From assembly GCF_000744105.1 (NCBI RefSeq), contig NZ_JQLH01000001.1, positions 4,353,001 to 4,417,000 of the forward strand: DNA of 64,000 bases, written 5' to 3'. Below, in pieces: positions 54,452-63,763 of the stretch. Source of the stretch: Maribacter forsetii DSM 18668. Its GTDB lineage: Bacteria > Bacteroidota > Bacteroidia > Flavobacteriales > Flavobacteriaceae. Positions within the stretch are counted from its first letter, which is position 1, and each line of letters begins with the position of its first letter. The translations under genes and the position numbers were made by a program. The notes beneath the pieces were generated by a model that did no database searches, was not told the DNA's origin, and saw only the letters and a program-made list of their open reading frames with translations.

Positions 54452-56881
54452 TTAAAAATGATATCCTACTCCAAGAATAATATTTATACCTGGCGCCACT
54501 ATACCAGATGAATAGGTTCTATACCGCTGATCGGTTATATTTTCTAGACTGGTAGTGACCTTAAAATTATTGGTAACATCATATTGAGAACGAAAATTTA
54601 AAGTATACCAAGATGGAGAAAACGGATTACCGTTTTCATCTACTGCATATATATATTCTTTAGCTTGTTCTGATACCGCCAAATCTTCGTTTGCTATCTC
54701 TCCGTTATAATTCAAGAATACATCTGTTCGTAAACGTTGATTTTTCCATACCACATGAAAATCACCAAACGTTGGTGCCGCATGACGTGCAGGAGTGTCA
54801 GACCCATCATCTTCCTCTTCAACGCCCTCTGTCAATGTTAAGTTAGACGATAATGACCACTGCTCGGTCAAATAAGCCTCCAATCCAAATTCAAAACCAT
54901 AGACATAGGCTTTAGCCGCATTTTGAATTGCCTGTACATTACTTAATTCACCACCATACTCTATTTCAGAAATGCCGTTATAACTAAAATCTCTTCTCAC
55001 CAAAGCATCTACCAAATAAGTGTAATACGCCGTTCCTTTTAAAATTATCTTATCATTAATATTACGCTGAACCCCAATTTCAGCATTATAAGCATATTCA
55101 GGTTCCAAATCTGGATTTGGCACTACTACTGATCCCGGTTCAGAATCAAATATCTTACCTACATCATCTATGTTAGGTGCTCTAAAACCTGTAGATCCAT
55201 TTAAAGTGACTTGCAGATTAGCTCTTGGAAACCAGCTAAAGCCCAAACTCCCAGTTAATGCGCCGGTACTTAAATCTGCTGTCTCAAAAGGAAAATCATA
55301 GAAAGTATCATCAAATACCGCATCTACCCAAACATGGCTATACCTTAAGCCGGACATAATCGTGAAATTAGGTTTTGCTTTGTATTCCCCATTTACATAA
55401 CCTGCCAAACTTTGCCAAGTTGAACCATCTGGATATCTGGAAGCCGCATTTGTTTTTTCCTCAGTTACAATATTAAAGTCATTTCCTGTAGACCTTACCT
55501 TGTTATAAATATACTCTGTACCATAATATAGCTTAAAATCTCCAATTTTCTTATTCTCAAAGTCCATATTAAAGTTTACAGCATCTACTTTTTCTTTTGT
55601 AGAATTTCTTATCTCATCTTGAAAATCCCTATTAATTCTGCTTTCCTCAAAATGCTGATATGCTAAACCTAACTTTAAACCATCAAAAACTTTTCCGTTT
55701 CCTTTTTTCTGTACTTGGGCATTACCCATAAACCATTTTTGAGGACCATAGTACCATTCTGCTGAACGCAAACCCAAACCATCGCTTGATGGCCTTATCA
55801 ACCTATCATATCTAGAATAGTCTGACGTTTCAGTATAATATGCCCCTAAGTTTAAATCCCATTTCGCATTAGGCTTATACAGAAATTTTTGCATTAAATT
55901 CAGTTGATCATACCCCGTTGGCACTTGCTTTTTAGGAGAATCATTTACTACCAACTCATCAATACCATTTACAGTTTGCACGTATGTATTTCTTAAATAA
56001 GAATCTGGACCGTGTGATCCCATTCTTAAATCTTGAAAATTATTATAGGTCACACTAGTTAGCGAAGACCATGTTTTTTTTCCTAAATTAATATCTGCAT
56101 GAAGCGTATTTTCCATGTTTGCCGATGCAAACCTATAATTGGCATTACCATGCACTAAGAGACTATCATTCTCAGATAATATTGGTTTTTTAGTGTAAAA
56201 ATTCATCACACCTCCAATGGCATCGCTTCCATAAATAACGGAACCCGGTCCAAATATGACCTCTGTATTTTTAATGGTAAAAGGGTCTATAGATATTACA
56301 TTTTGGACATTACCTCCTCTAAATATGGCATTGTTCATTCTTACTCCATCTACCGACAATAATAACCTATTAGTAGCAAAACCACGTATCATTGGACTAC
56401 CACCGCCCATTTGACTTTTTTGCACAAAGACCTTACCACTATTTTGAAGCAAATCTGCAGAAGTCTGAGGTGTTGAAAAGGCGATAGACCTGGCATCTAG
56501 AGAGATTATTCTGTTTGGGATATCTCTCTTTTGCTGTTCCCATTTAGAAACCGACATTACCACTTCATCTAATTGTTGAGCCTTCATTATCAAGTAAGCT
56601 CTTTTTCCTTGCCTTAACAGTTGTATTTTTGTGGTTTTAAATTCTTGATACCCAATATGTTTTAAGGTGATGCGCTCTTTGCCCATAAATACAGAAGCAT
56701 CAAAAACCCCATCAAAATTTGATAATGCAATCTTAGATTTGTCTTTATTGTATACGGCAACATTAGAAATCTCTTCTCCATTATCGGCATCTAAAACGAC
56801 AATTTCTTGAGCATTTCCAAGACAACAACATAAAAAAAGTGCTATAAATAAATACTTATACATATGTATTGAAAACTTCAT
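54452..56881 (-). CDS. TonB-dependent receptor, haemoglobin/haem-receptor-like
   Basis: An 809-residue outer-membrane receptor. A short signal peptide (YKYLFIALFLCCCLGNAQ) precedes a degenerate carboxypeptidase-like domain at about 25-100. The plug contains GGSPMIRGFATNRLLLSVDG, GVRMNNAIFRGGN and VIFGPGSVIYGSDAIGG, a pattern like the haem/haemoglobin or cobalamin receptor group. The barrel ends PGINIILGVGYHF. The start is either ATG 56881 (inside recO) or ATG 56863, which fits the signal peptide better. The gene follows and overlaps recO by up to 26 bases. The ligand call is tentative. Confidence 0.88.
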   Translation of the reverse strand: MKFSIHMYKYLFIALFLCCCLGNAQEIVVLDADNGEEISNVAVYNKDKSKIALSNFDGVFDASVFMGKERITLKHIGYQEFKTTKIQLLRQGKRAYLIMKAQQLDEVVMSVSKWEQQKRDIPNRIISLDARSIAFSTPQTSADLLQNSGKVFVQKSQMGGGSPMIRGFATNRLLLSVDGVRMNNAIFRGGNVQNVISIDPFTIKNTEVIFGPGSVIYGSDAIGGVMNFYTKKPILSENDSLLVHGNANYRFASANMENTLHADINLGKKTWSSLTSVTYNNFQDLRMGSHGPDSYLRNTYVQTVNGIDELVVNDSPKKQVPTGYDQLNLMQKFLYKPNAKWDLNLGAYYTETSDYSRYDRLIRPSSDGLGLRSAEWYYGPQKWFMGNAQVQKKGNGKVFDGLKLGLAYQHFEESRINRDFQDEIRNSTKEKVDAVNFNMDFENKKIGDFKLYYGTEYIYNKVRSTGNDFNIVTEEKTNAASRYPDGSTWQSLAGYVNGEYKAKPNFTIMSGLRYSHVWVDAVFDDTFYDFPFETADLSTGALTGSLGFSWFPRANLQVTLNGSTGFRAPNIDDVGKIFDSEPGSVVVPNPDLEPEYAYNAEIGVQRNINDKIILKGTAYYTYLVDALVRRDFSYNGISEIEYGGELSNVQAIQNAAKAYVYGFEFGLEAYLTEQWSLSSNLTLTEGVEEEDDGSDTPARHAAPTFGDFHVVWKNQRLRTDVFLNYNGEIANEDLAVSEQAKEYIYAVDENGNPFSPSWYTLNFRSQYDVTNNFKVTTSLENITDQRYRTYSSGIVAPGINIILGVGYHF

Positions 56882-57584
56882 TTAAAACGGCAAGCGACTT
56901 TGGTTTCCTAAACCCCTGTAAATGCAATTCAAAATAAAGTATTAGGGATTTTAGTAATTCTTGGCGATTGGCTTTTTTCATCTTTACGGTATGCATTGCA
57001 TCAAAATTTGTGCCCAATAAGGTCTTGAAATAATAAATATTTTCGCCTCTCAACATAGGATTCAATGATTCCACTGCAGCAAATTCACCTTCTAACAAAT
57101 CAAAATAAGGCCTATCTATCTGATATACATCTGGGTAAAAACCTAAATACCGTGTCAATGACAGCATAAAATAGAGATGAAAATTAGCAACATCTTTGTG
57201 TATATCCAACCATTGTAATGATGCTTCTAGAAAATGAAACAAATCTTCGTTCATTTCCTCCTCACGAATACTATTGCTCAATAGCTCTGCCAAGAACAGG
57301 GTCATGGCGTTTTTAGCCATATCTGCATATAATGTTTGGTAATGATAGAATACCTTTGCTTCTTTCAGTGTTTCTAAAGTACCCTTGTTTTTGTGATTGG
57401 CTACAATCTCTAGCTGAGTTAAAGGCTGAAAATAAGCAGTCTTCAATTTCCCTTTTTTAGAAGACAACACACCACGTAATAGATAAGATTTAATTCCGTC
57501 AGATGCTGTAAAGGCTTTTACAATTAGGCTTGTATCCCCATATTTTAGTGCAGAAAATACTATCGCCTTTGTGGTTACCTGCAT
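56856..57584 (-). CDS. recO: DNA repair protein RecO
   Basis: Recombination mediator that, with RecR, loads RecA on SSB-coated DNA. The 242-residue protein has the N-terminal OB fold (TTKAIVFSALKYGDTSLIVKAF, then YLLRGVLS) and the helical C-terminal domain, and lacks the zinc-binding Cys found in some RecO proteins. A -7 element lies 19 bases upstream of the ATG. The TBDR gene overlaps its end. Confidence 0.93.
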   Translation of the reverse strand: MQVTTKAIVFSALKYGDTSLIVKAFTASDGIKSYLLRGVLSSKKGKLKTAYFQPLTQLEIVANHKNKGTLETLKEAKVFYHYQTLYADMAKNAMTLFLAELLSNSIREEEMNEDLFHFLEASLQWLDIHKDVANFHLYFMLSLTRYLGFYPDVYQIDRPYFDLLEGEFAAVESLNPMLRGENIYYFKTLLGTNFDAMHTVKMKKANRQELLKSLILYFELHLQGFRKPKSLAVLNEVFNTYV

Positions 57585-57603
57585 ATTATAACATCTGTTT
57601 CAA

Positions 57604-57611
57604 CAAAGATA
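57604..57611 (-). promoter_or_regulatory. -7 element candidate for recO
   Basis: Minus strand TATCTTTG matches TAnnTTTG, identical to the atpD element, between the gdhA terminator and the recO start. Confidence 0.45.
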
Positions 57612-57646
57612 GTTGATTGAAGTTTGGTAATGAAAAGGTATAAAAA

Positions 57647-57677
57647 AATGCGAGGCTCTACTACAGAACCTCGCATT
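57647..57677 (-). terminator. Rho-independent terminator of gdhA
   Basis: Perfect 9-base stem AATGCGAGG with CCTCGCATT, 13-base loop, then TTTTTTT on the minus strand, 31 bases past the gdhA stop. Confidence 0.85.
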
Positions 57678-57708
57678 ACAAATTTGTGTGCTTTAGCTAA
57701 TCTAATTT

Positions 57709-59052
57709 CTAGATTACCCCTTGTGCAAGCATTGCGTCTGCAACCTTAACAAAACCAGCAATGTTAGCTCCTTTTACGTAGTTACAGAAACCATCTTCTT
57801 CTTTACCGAATTCAATACAAGAATCATGAATATCTTCCATAATATCTTTTAAACGCTCATCTACTTCTTCACGTGTCCAGCTAATTCTTAATGAATTCTG
57901 AGACATTTCCAATCCAGATGTTGCTACACCACCAGCGTTTGAAGCTTTACCAGGTGCAAACAATATTTTTGCGTTATTGAATTCATGAACAGCATCGGTA
58001 TTACAAGGCATATTTGCGCCTTCTGCAACACACATACAACCATTCTTCAATAGATTTTTAGCATCTTGTTGATTCAATTCGTTTTGAGTAGCACATGGTA
58101 ATGCAATATCACATTTTACATCCCACGGAGTTTTACCTTTATGAAATTCTGCAGATGAATATTTATCTGCATATTCAGAAATACGACCTCTTCTATTATT
58201 CTTAAGGTCCATTACAAAAGCAAGCTTCTCATCATTGATACCATCTTTGTCGTAGATGTAACCACTAGAATCTGAAAGTGTTACCACTTTTGCACCTAAT
58301 AAAATTGCTTTTTCAGCAGCGTACTGTGCAACATTTCCTGATCCAGAAATTACTACCGTCTTACCATCAAAACTTTCGTTTTTGGTCTTCAACATACTTT
58401 GTGCAAAATATACGGTACCATAACCTGTTGCTTCTGGTCTAATTTTGGAACCACCCCAAGAAAGTCCTTTACCAGTTAATACACCGGTAAACTCATTTCT
58501 AATCTTCTTGTACATACCAAAAAGGAATCCTATTTCACGAGCACCAACACCAATATCACCAGCAGGCACATCTGTATTTGGACCAATATGTCTATTTAAT
58601 TCTAACATGAAGGCATGGCAAAAACGCATTACCTCATCATCAGATTTTCCTTTAGGATCAAAATCAGAACCACCTTTACCACCACCCATTGGCAATGTTG
58701 TAAGACTGTTCTTAAATACTTGCTCAAAAGCCAAGAATTTTAAGATACTTGCATTTACGGTAGGGTGAAAACGTAAACCACCTTTATATGGTCCAATAGC
58801 AGAATTCATTTGAATTCTATAACCTCGGTTAACGTGAATTTCACCATCATCGTCTACCCAAGCAACTCTAAAAGAAATTAAACGCTCTGGCTCAACCATT
58901 CTTAAAAGAATGTTCTTACCATTATATATGTCTTGACTTGCAATATATGGTATAACTGTTTCTGCAACTTCTTGCACCGCTTGAATGAATTCTGGCTCAT
59001 GTCCATTTCTGGAAATAACCTCGTCCATAAATGCTTTTATTTTATTCTCCAT
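57709..59052 (-). CDS. gdhA: NADP-specific glutamate dehydrogenase
   Basis: Reductively aminates 2-oxoglutarate to glutamate for ammonium assimilation. The length of 447 and the hexameric S50 features fit the NADP-dependent form. Visible are the substrate site GYRIQMNSAIGPYKGGLRFHP, the catalytic Lys in PMGGGKGGSDFDPKG, DVPAGDIGVGAREI and the Rossmann motif VVISGSGNVAQYAAE. It is monocistronic, with a 160-base upstream gap and its own terminator. Confidence 0.97.
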   Translation of the reverse strand: MENKIKAFMDEVISRNGHEPEFIQAVQEVAETVIPYIASQDIYNGKNILLRMVEPERLISFRVAWVDDDGEIHVNRGYRIQMNSAIGPYKGGLRFHPTVNASILKFLAFEQVFKNSLTTLPMGGGKGGSDFDPKGKSDDEVMRFCHAFMLELNRHIGPNTDVPAGDIGVGAREIGFLFGMYKKIRNEFTGVLTGKGLSWGGSKIRPEATGYGTVYFAQSMLKTKNESFDGKTVVISGSGNVAQYAAEKAILLGAKVVTLSDSSGYIYDKDGINDEKLAFVMDLKNNRRGRISEYADKYSSAEFHKGKTPWDVKCDIALPCATQNELNQQDAKNLLKNGCMCVAEGANMPCNTDAVHEFNNAKILFAPGKASNAGGVATSGLEMSQNSLRISWTREEVDERLKDIMEDIHDSCIEFGKEEDGFCNYVKGANIAGFVKVADAMLAQGVI

Positions 59053-59212
59053 AAAGCTATTTAAACTTATTTAAATTATTGATTTCAAAATATAACGTCA
59101 AAATTATGCTATTTGTGTAATTTGATTGCTTATTTTTTTAAAATTCGATAAAAATTGTTGTTTTGACAACAAACTACCTATACTTGCTACATTTAATTTA
59201 ACATTTAGGGCA

Positions 59213-60367
59213 TTATCCTATCGCTTGTTCTATATCTTTAATTAAATCATCAACATCTTCAATACCAACACTTAATCTTATCAAAGCATCAACCACACCA
59301 CTACTAAGTCGTTCTTCTTTTGGAATACTTGCATGGGTCATACTTGCGGGGTGACCGGCCAGACTTTCTACGCCACCTAAAGACTCTGCTAACGTAAATA
59401 CCTGTAACTTTTCTACAATCTTAATCGCATCTTCATAACTACCTCCTTTAGGCACAAATGAAATCATACCTCCAAAATCTTTCATCTGTTCCTTTGCGAT
59501 AAGATGATTAGGGTGATCCTCAAAACCTGGCCAGTATACTTTTTCAATTTTAGGATTGTTTTTAAGATATTCTGCTATTGCTTTTCCATTTTCACAATGT
59601 CGTTGCATACGTACATGCAGCGTTTTTATTCCTCGTAAAACCAAAAAACTATCCATAGGCCCACAAACGGCACCACTTGCGTTTTGTATGAAATAGAGCT
59701 TTTCTGCCAATTCTTTATCTTTTACCACTAAAGCCCCAACAACGGTATCGCTATGACCACCAAGATATTTGGTAGCGGAATGCATAACTATATCTGCACC
59801 CAATTCTAAAGGCTTTTGTAAATATGGGGTAGCAAATGTATTATCTACCGCCAGCAAAATTTCAGTATTCACAGTTAAAGCAGCTATCGCTTTAATATCT
59901 ATAATATTCATCATTGGGTTAGTTGGTGTTTCTACCCAAATTAATTTTGTCCTTGAATTTATTTGTTTTCGCACGGCATTTGTTCCTTGCATACCTACAA
60001 AATGAAAAACAATACCAAATTTTTCAAAAATCTTTTTGAATATTCTATACGTTCCTCCATAAAGGTCATTTGTAGAAATTACTTCATCTCCCGGCGCCAA
60101 TAATTTAATGACCGCATCTATTGCCGCAATGCCACTACCAAAAGCTAAACCATATGCTCCCCCTTCAATACTTGCCAATGAATTTTCTAAAGCTGTTCTG
60201 GTTGGGTTGGCACTTCTAGAATATTGATACCCCTTATGTCCTCCTGGTGTAGTTTGTGCATAAGTTGATGTTTGATAAATTGGTGGCATAACCGCTCCAT
60301 AAGCCTCATCTGGTTGCTGACCTCCATGTATGGTCTTGGTATTAAATTTTGAGTTTTTAGAAGCCAT
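59213..60367 (-). CDS. Cystathionine gamma-synthase / gamma-lyase (PLP enzyme)
   Basis: A 384-residue Cys/Met-metabolism PLP enzyme. The cofactor Lys lies in HSATKYLGGHSDTV. The phosphate-binding and substrate residues are in YSRSANPTRTALEN and FGSGIAAIDA, and the C-terminus has ESLAGHPASMTHA and RLSVGIEDVDDLI. These do not separate MetB from cystathionine gamma-lyase, so no symbol is given. The start is ATG 60367; an upstream TTG at 60388 falls in the -7 element. Divergent from the DUF3298 lipoprotein gene. Confidence 0.93.
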   Translation of the reverse strand: MASKNSKFNTKTIHGGQQPDEAYGAVMPPIYQTSTYAQTTPGGHKGYQYSRSANPTRTALENSLASIEGGAYGLAFGSGIAAIDAVIKLLAPGDEVISTNDLYGGTYRIFKKIFEKFGIVFHFVGMQGTNAVRKQINSRTKLIWVETPTNPMMNIIDIKAIAALTVNTEILLAVDNTFATPYLQKPLELGADIVMHSATKYLGGHSDTVVGALVVKDKELAEKLYFIQNASGAVCGPMDSFLVLRGIKTLHVRMQRHCENGKAIAEYLKNNPKIEKVYWPGFEDHPNHLIAKEQMKDFGGMISFVPKGGSYEDAIKIVEKLQVFTLAESLGGVESLAGHPASMTHASIPKEERLSSGVVDALIRLSVGIEDVDDLIKDIEQAIG

Positions 60368-60385
60368 AATTAAGTATTTACTACA

Positions 60386-60393
60386 CAAATGTA
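60386..60393 (-). promoter_or_regulatory. -7 element candidate for the cystathionine enzyme gene
   Basis: Minus strand TACATTTG matches TAnnTTTG, 18 bases upstream of the ATG at 60367. An in-frame TTG at 60388 lies inside it and is therefore not the start. Confidence 0.4.
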
Positions 60394-60451
60394 TAGTTAT
60401 CTTTCGGGGAATACAATGAAGCTGTATTTTTACATTAAATCTAATCTCTCC

Positions 60452-61195
60452 ATGAAATCTAAGCTTACCTGCCTACTCCTTTGTTTTTTATTTTTTGCCT
60501 GTAATAACAAGAATTCTGTTTCTTTTGAACCGTTAACCATCACTACGGATTCTTGTGAGAATTGTACGTCTGTACGTATAGAAATTCCAAAAGCGAACGG
60601 AGCAACAAAACTTAGCAAAACCATTAACAATGCCTTAGAAGGTGAAATTATAGCATTACTGAATTTTGATGAGGAAAGTAATGCTCAAAATCTTGAAGAA
60701 GCAAAAGAAGCGTTTCTAGATGATTACAAAGAGTTAAACGGAAAATTTCCAGAAGAATCCATGCCTTGGGAAGCTACTGTTGAAGGAAATATCACTTTTG
60801 AAAACGACAGTATCATCACCATTAAACTAGCATCTTACATTTATACGGGTGGCGCTCATGGCTACGGCACCAACCGATTTCTCAACTTTGATAAAATTAG
60901 CGGTAAAGAGTTATACCAAGAAGATTTGTTTAACAGCTTAGACGATTTTAAAACGTATGCCGAAACACTTTTCAGAAAACAAGAAAGCATACCCACAGAA
61001 GGTTCTATAAACGATACCGGTTTTATGTTCGAAACAGAGCGTTTTTATTTACCCGATAATATGGGGTATACAGAAAACGGACTACTCCTATTTTATGAAC
61101 CGTACGAAATAGCATCTTTTGCAGATGGTCCAATTATATTGACCATACCTTATGAAGAAGCAAATACTTTTTTAAAGTACCCGAGTAAAACTTAA
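60452..61195 (+). CDS. DUF3298/DUF4163-type lipoprotein (RsiV/PdaC-like domain)
   Basis: A 247-residue predicted lipoprotein: signal MKSKLTCLLLCFLFFAC with lipid-attached Cys17. It contains the family core: a DUF4163-like N-terminal strand region and the signature SYIYTGGAHGYGTNRFLNFD followed by GKELYQEDLF. RsiV-type domains bind lysozyme or related ligands in other phyla; the role here is unknown. The start is the ATG at 60452, because the longer frames upstream have no signal peptide at the start. The last 4 bases overlap the DinB-like gene. Confidence 0.85.
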   Translation: MKSKLTCLLLCFLFFACNNKNSVSFEPLTITTDSCENCTSVRIEIPKANGATKLSKTINNALEGEIIALLNFDEESNAQNLEEAKEAFLDDYKELNGKFPEESMPWEATVEGNITFENDSIITIKLASYIYTGGAHGYGTNRFLNFDKISGKELYQEDLFNSLDDFKTYAETLFRKQESIPTEGSINDTGFMFETERFYLPDNMGYTENGLLLFYEPYEIASFADGPIILTIPYEEANTFLKYPSKT

Positions 61196-61653
61196 GACAA
61201 TTGTTTTAACAAAAGACTAATCTGCCCAAGGTGTAACCCTTCGTGCAACAAATTAAATACTATTGCATCATCAACATTTTTAAGCGTAACTCGTGCACTT
61301 GTGGTATACTCGTTAAATGTTTGAAAAAGTGCCGTATTGTAATCTTCAACAAGCCATTCTGCCGTAGAAATTAAAAAATCTGCTACCACCATCATCTCTT
61401 CTTCGGTTGCTGTACCATCTGGCACTGTACCTTTCGCGAACTTTGCCACCAGCTCATTTGGAATTCGCATTTGCAAACCACTTAACTTGTAGATAAGAAG
61501 TTGTTGCGTTGCTACCGTATGAGCTATATTCCAATAAACATTGTTATTGAATCCTTCAGGTATTTGAAGCAGTTTTTCTTTAGGAGTCTCTGTTAATATC
61601 GTATGCAAATTTTTACGATTTTGTAACATTATACCAAATAAATTCTCAGTCAT
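61192..61653 (-). CDS. DinB-superfamily protein
   Basis: A 153-residue four-helix-bundle protein of the DinB/YfiT type. The three candidate metal-binding His residues are present: NIAHTVATQQ in helix 2 and HEGLHLGQI in the last helix. These proteins are thiol-dependent or metal-dependent transferase-like enzymes with mostly unknown substrates. The start is ATG 61653 (MTENLFGIML); an adjacent ATG at 61656 adds one Met. Convergent with the RsiV-like lipoprotein. Confidence 0.85.
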   Translation of the reverse strand: MTENLFGIMLQNRKNLHTILTETPKEKLLQIPEGFNNNVYWNIAHTVATQQLLIYKLSGLQMRIPNELVAKFAKGTVPDGTATEEEMMVVADFLISTAEWLVEDYNTALFQTFNEYTTSARVTLKNVDDAIVFNLLHEGLHLGQISLLLKQLS

Positions 61654-61789
61654 CATTTCACATTTTATACTTGGTAAAAATAGCACAATTAATGATATTT
61701 AGGTTTCTTTGTATTTCCAAAGTATACATCAAACAAAGGTGTTTTACTTTCGGAAAGACTAAAAAGCATCTTCCTTACAAATCATACCC

Positions 61790-62143
61790 ATGAAAAAAAT
61801 ATATCACTTAAGCACTTGTTCTACTTGCCAACGTATCATTAAAGAATTGCAACCTCTTTCTGATTTTAAACTTCAAGACATAAAAACAGAACCTATAACC
61901 ACTTCTCAACTTGAAGAAATGCATAAGCTTTCTAACAGCTATGAAGCGCTATTCAGCAAAAGAGCTGTTTTATACCGAGAACGTAACCTTAAAGAACAAA
62001 ACCTTTCTGAAGACGATTTTAAAGCGTTGATTTTAGAACAATACACTTTTTTAAAACGACCAGTGATCATTGTTGGTGACCAAATTTTTATTGGTAATAG
62101 CAAAAAAGTGGTTGAAGCCGCTAAAACGGCAATTCATTCGTGA
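61790..62143 (+). CDS. ArsC/Spx-family thioredoxin-fold protein
   Basis: A 117-residue protein of the arsenate reductase-like fold. Cys10 and Cys13 form a CxxC (LSTCSTCQRI) at the same positions as in Spx. The Arg in LKRPVIIVGD is the conserved C-terminal site of the family. ArsC proper has a single N-terminal catalytic Cys, so this is closer to the Spx/YffB type. It probably acts in thiol redox chemistry. The transporter gene overlaps its stop by 4 bases. Confidence 0.85.
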   Translation: MKKIYHLSTCSTCQRIIKELQPLSDFKLQDIKTEPITTSQLEEMHKLSNSYEALFSKRAVLYRERNLKEQNLSEDDFKALILEQYTFLKRPVIIVGDQIFIGNSKKVVEAAKTAIHS

Positions 62144-63042
62144 GTAAAAGACTGTTAGCCATATTTGCCGCTATTGGAGCTACAACAATATATGCTTTAA
62201 ACCACACCATTGCAAAAGGGGTTATGCCCCATTATGTGCAACCTTTTGGGTTTATTATTCTTAGAGTTCTAGGTGCTGCAATTTTATTTTGGTTGATCTC
62301 CCCTTTAGGACCAAAAGAACGTATAGACCGTAAAGATTATCTTAGAATGCTAGTTTGTGCGCTATTGGGCATGGCTTTTAACATGTTGGTTTTCTTTAAA
62401 GGCCTATCGCTTTCAACTCCTATTAATAGTGCAGTATTGATTACAACTTCACCAATTATTGTACTTATACTGTCTGCGGTCATTTTAAAGGAAAAAATTT
62501 CCAGTAGAAAAGTCATTGGTATTACAATAGGCCTGCTAGGTGCACTAGGTCTCATACTATTTAGTGCTGAAGTTAGACAAGACGCTCCTAATATTCCCCT
62601 TGGAAATTTTCTGATCTTTTTGAATTCTATGTTTTATGGATCTTATTTAGTACTTGTTAAAGTGCTGATCAGCAAGTATCATCCGTTTACATTTATGAAA
62701 TGGTTATTTTCTTTAGGTGTGCTCATTTGCCTTCCTTTTGGATACCAAGAATTCATGGAAATTTCTTGGAGCACATTACCTTTTGAAGCTTATTTTGGAA
62801 TTGGCTTTGTAATTATAGGAACCACCTTTTGCACGTACCTATTCAATATTTTTGCGCTTACCCAATTGAAAGCTTCTACATTAAGCGCCTTTGTATACGT
62901 ACAACCATTACTAGGTATAGCTTATGCAGTTCTTACAGGTCAAGATTCTATTACAACCCTGAAAATTGTTGCCGCTTGTTTTGTATTGGTTGGCGTGTAT
63001 CTTTCTAGCAAAAAACCTAAAAGACAACCTCAGGAATATTAA
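62140..63042 (+). CDS. EamA-family (DMT) transporter
   Basis: A 300-residue inner-membrane protein with ten predicted helices in two EamA repeats (about 5-135 and 150-290). The repeat marks are ALNHTIAKGVMPHYVQPFGF and LSAFVYVQPLLGIAYAVLTGQD. Family members export amino acids or other metabolites. The start is GTG 62140, overlapping the preceding stop (GTGA), so translation is coupled. The 3' end overlaps the convergent regulator gene by 4 bases. Confidence 0.9.
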   Translation: MSKRLLAIFAAIGATTIYALNHTIAKGVMPHYVQPFGFIILRVLGAAILFWLISPLGPKERIDRKDYLRMLVCALLGMAFNMLVFFKGLSLSTPINSAVLITTSPIIVLILSAVILKEKISSRKVIGITIGLLGALGLILFSAEVRQDAPNIPLGNFLIFLNSMFYGSYLVLVKVLISKYHPFTFMKWLFSLGVLICLPFGYQEFMEISWSTLPFEAYFGIGFVIIGTTFCTYLFNIFALTQLKASTLSAFVYVQPLLGIAYAVLTGQDSITTLKIVAACFVLVGVYLSSKKPKRQPQEY

Positions 63043-63656
63043 ATATGTGATTTTTTTGCGTTTTCTAAATTCAAAGACAACACTTCAACAGCTTTGTTTT
63101 CATCTCGGTGATGCATAGCAGATACCAGATCAAGATGCTCTTGCAAAATTACATGTAAAGGTCTATTTAAACCGACCAAGTCCATAAATGACAATATTTT
63201 AGCCGACTTGTACATTTGATATAACGTTCTATTACCACAATTCTTAACAATATATTCGTGAAAATATCGGTCAATTTTATAGAACACATATCCGTTTTTT
63301 GGTCCATTTTCAAATGGCACCAATAGACTTCTTAAATCGTCAATTTTAGATTGTGGTGCATTTAATGTAAACAGCTTTACTGCCATAGTTTCCAATGCTA
63401 TTCTACAATTGAACATTTCTACTATTTCATGCTCACACAATTCTCTAACAGAAAGACCTTGATCTAAACTACCCACTAAAAGACTCTCTTGTATTAATTG
63501 TAAGAGTACTACTGGTACAGTGTCGTCTTTAATATTTAATGTATGTGAAAGCCTATGTTCAGTAATAAGTTGCCCTGGCACCAATTTCTTGGTTACAATC
63601 AACTTTTTTATTTTACCATATGTATCTTGAAAAATTTCTTCTGGTAGACTGACCAT
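63039..63656 (-). CDS. FCD-type (GntR-like) transcription regulator with weakened DNA-binding helix
   Basis: A 205-residue protein with the FadR/FCD layout. A winged-helix region covers about 8-70 (LVPGQLITEHRLSHTLNIKDD). An all-helical FCD domain covers 75-200, with the metal-binding region RIALETMAVKLF and YFHEYIVKNCGNRTLYQMY. The recognition helix, usually SRTPVREAL, reads DDTVPVVLLQL here, losing both Arg residues. DNA binding in the usual way is therefore doubtful. It lies convergent to the EamA gene and 108 bases from the thioesterase. A local regulator role is possible. Confidence 0.8.
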   Translation of the reverse strand: MVSLPEEIFQDTYGKIKKLIVTKKLVPGQLITEHRLSHTLNIKDDTVPVVLLQLIQESLLVGSLDQGLSVRELCEHEIVEMFNCRIALETMAVKLFTLNAPQSKIDDLRSLLVPFENGPKNGYVFYKIDRYFHEYIVKNCGNRTLYQMYKSAKILSFMDLVGLNRPLHVILQEHLDLVSAMHHRDENKAVEVLSLNLENAKKSHI

Positions 63657-63763
63657 AAAAAATATGTTAGTATTGGTGGTTATTGATTACTCAACAGTCT
63701 AATAGGGGGACTAACTGTAATTCTTTGAATTATTTAAAAATAAAGTATTTAACATTACGATAC

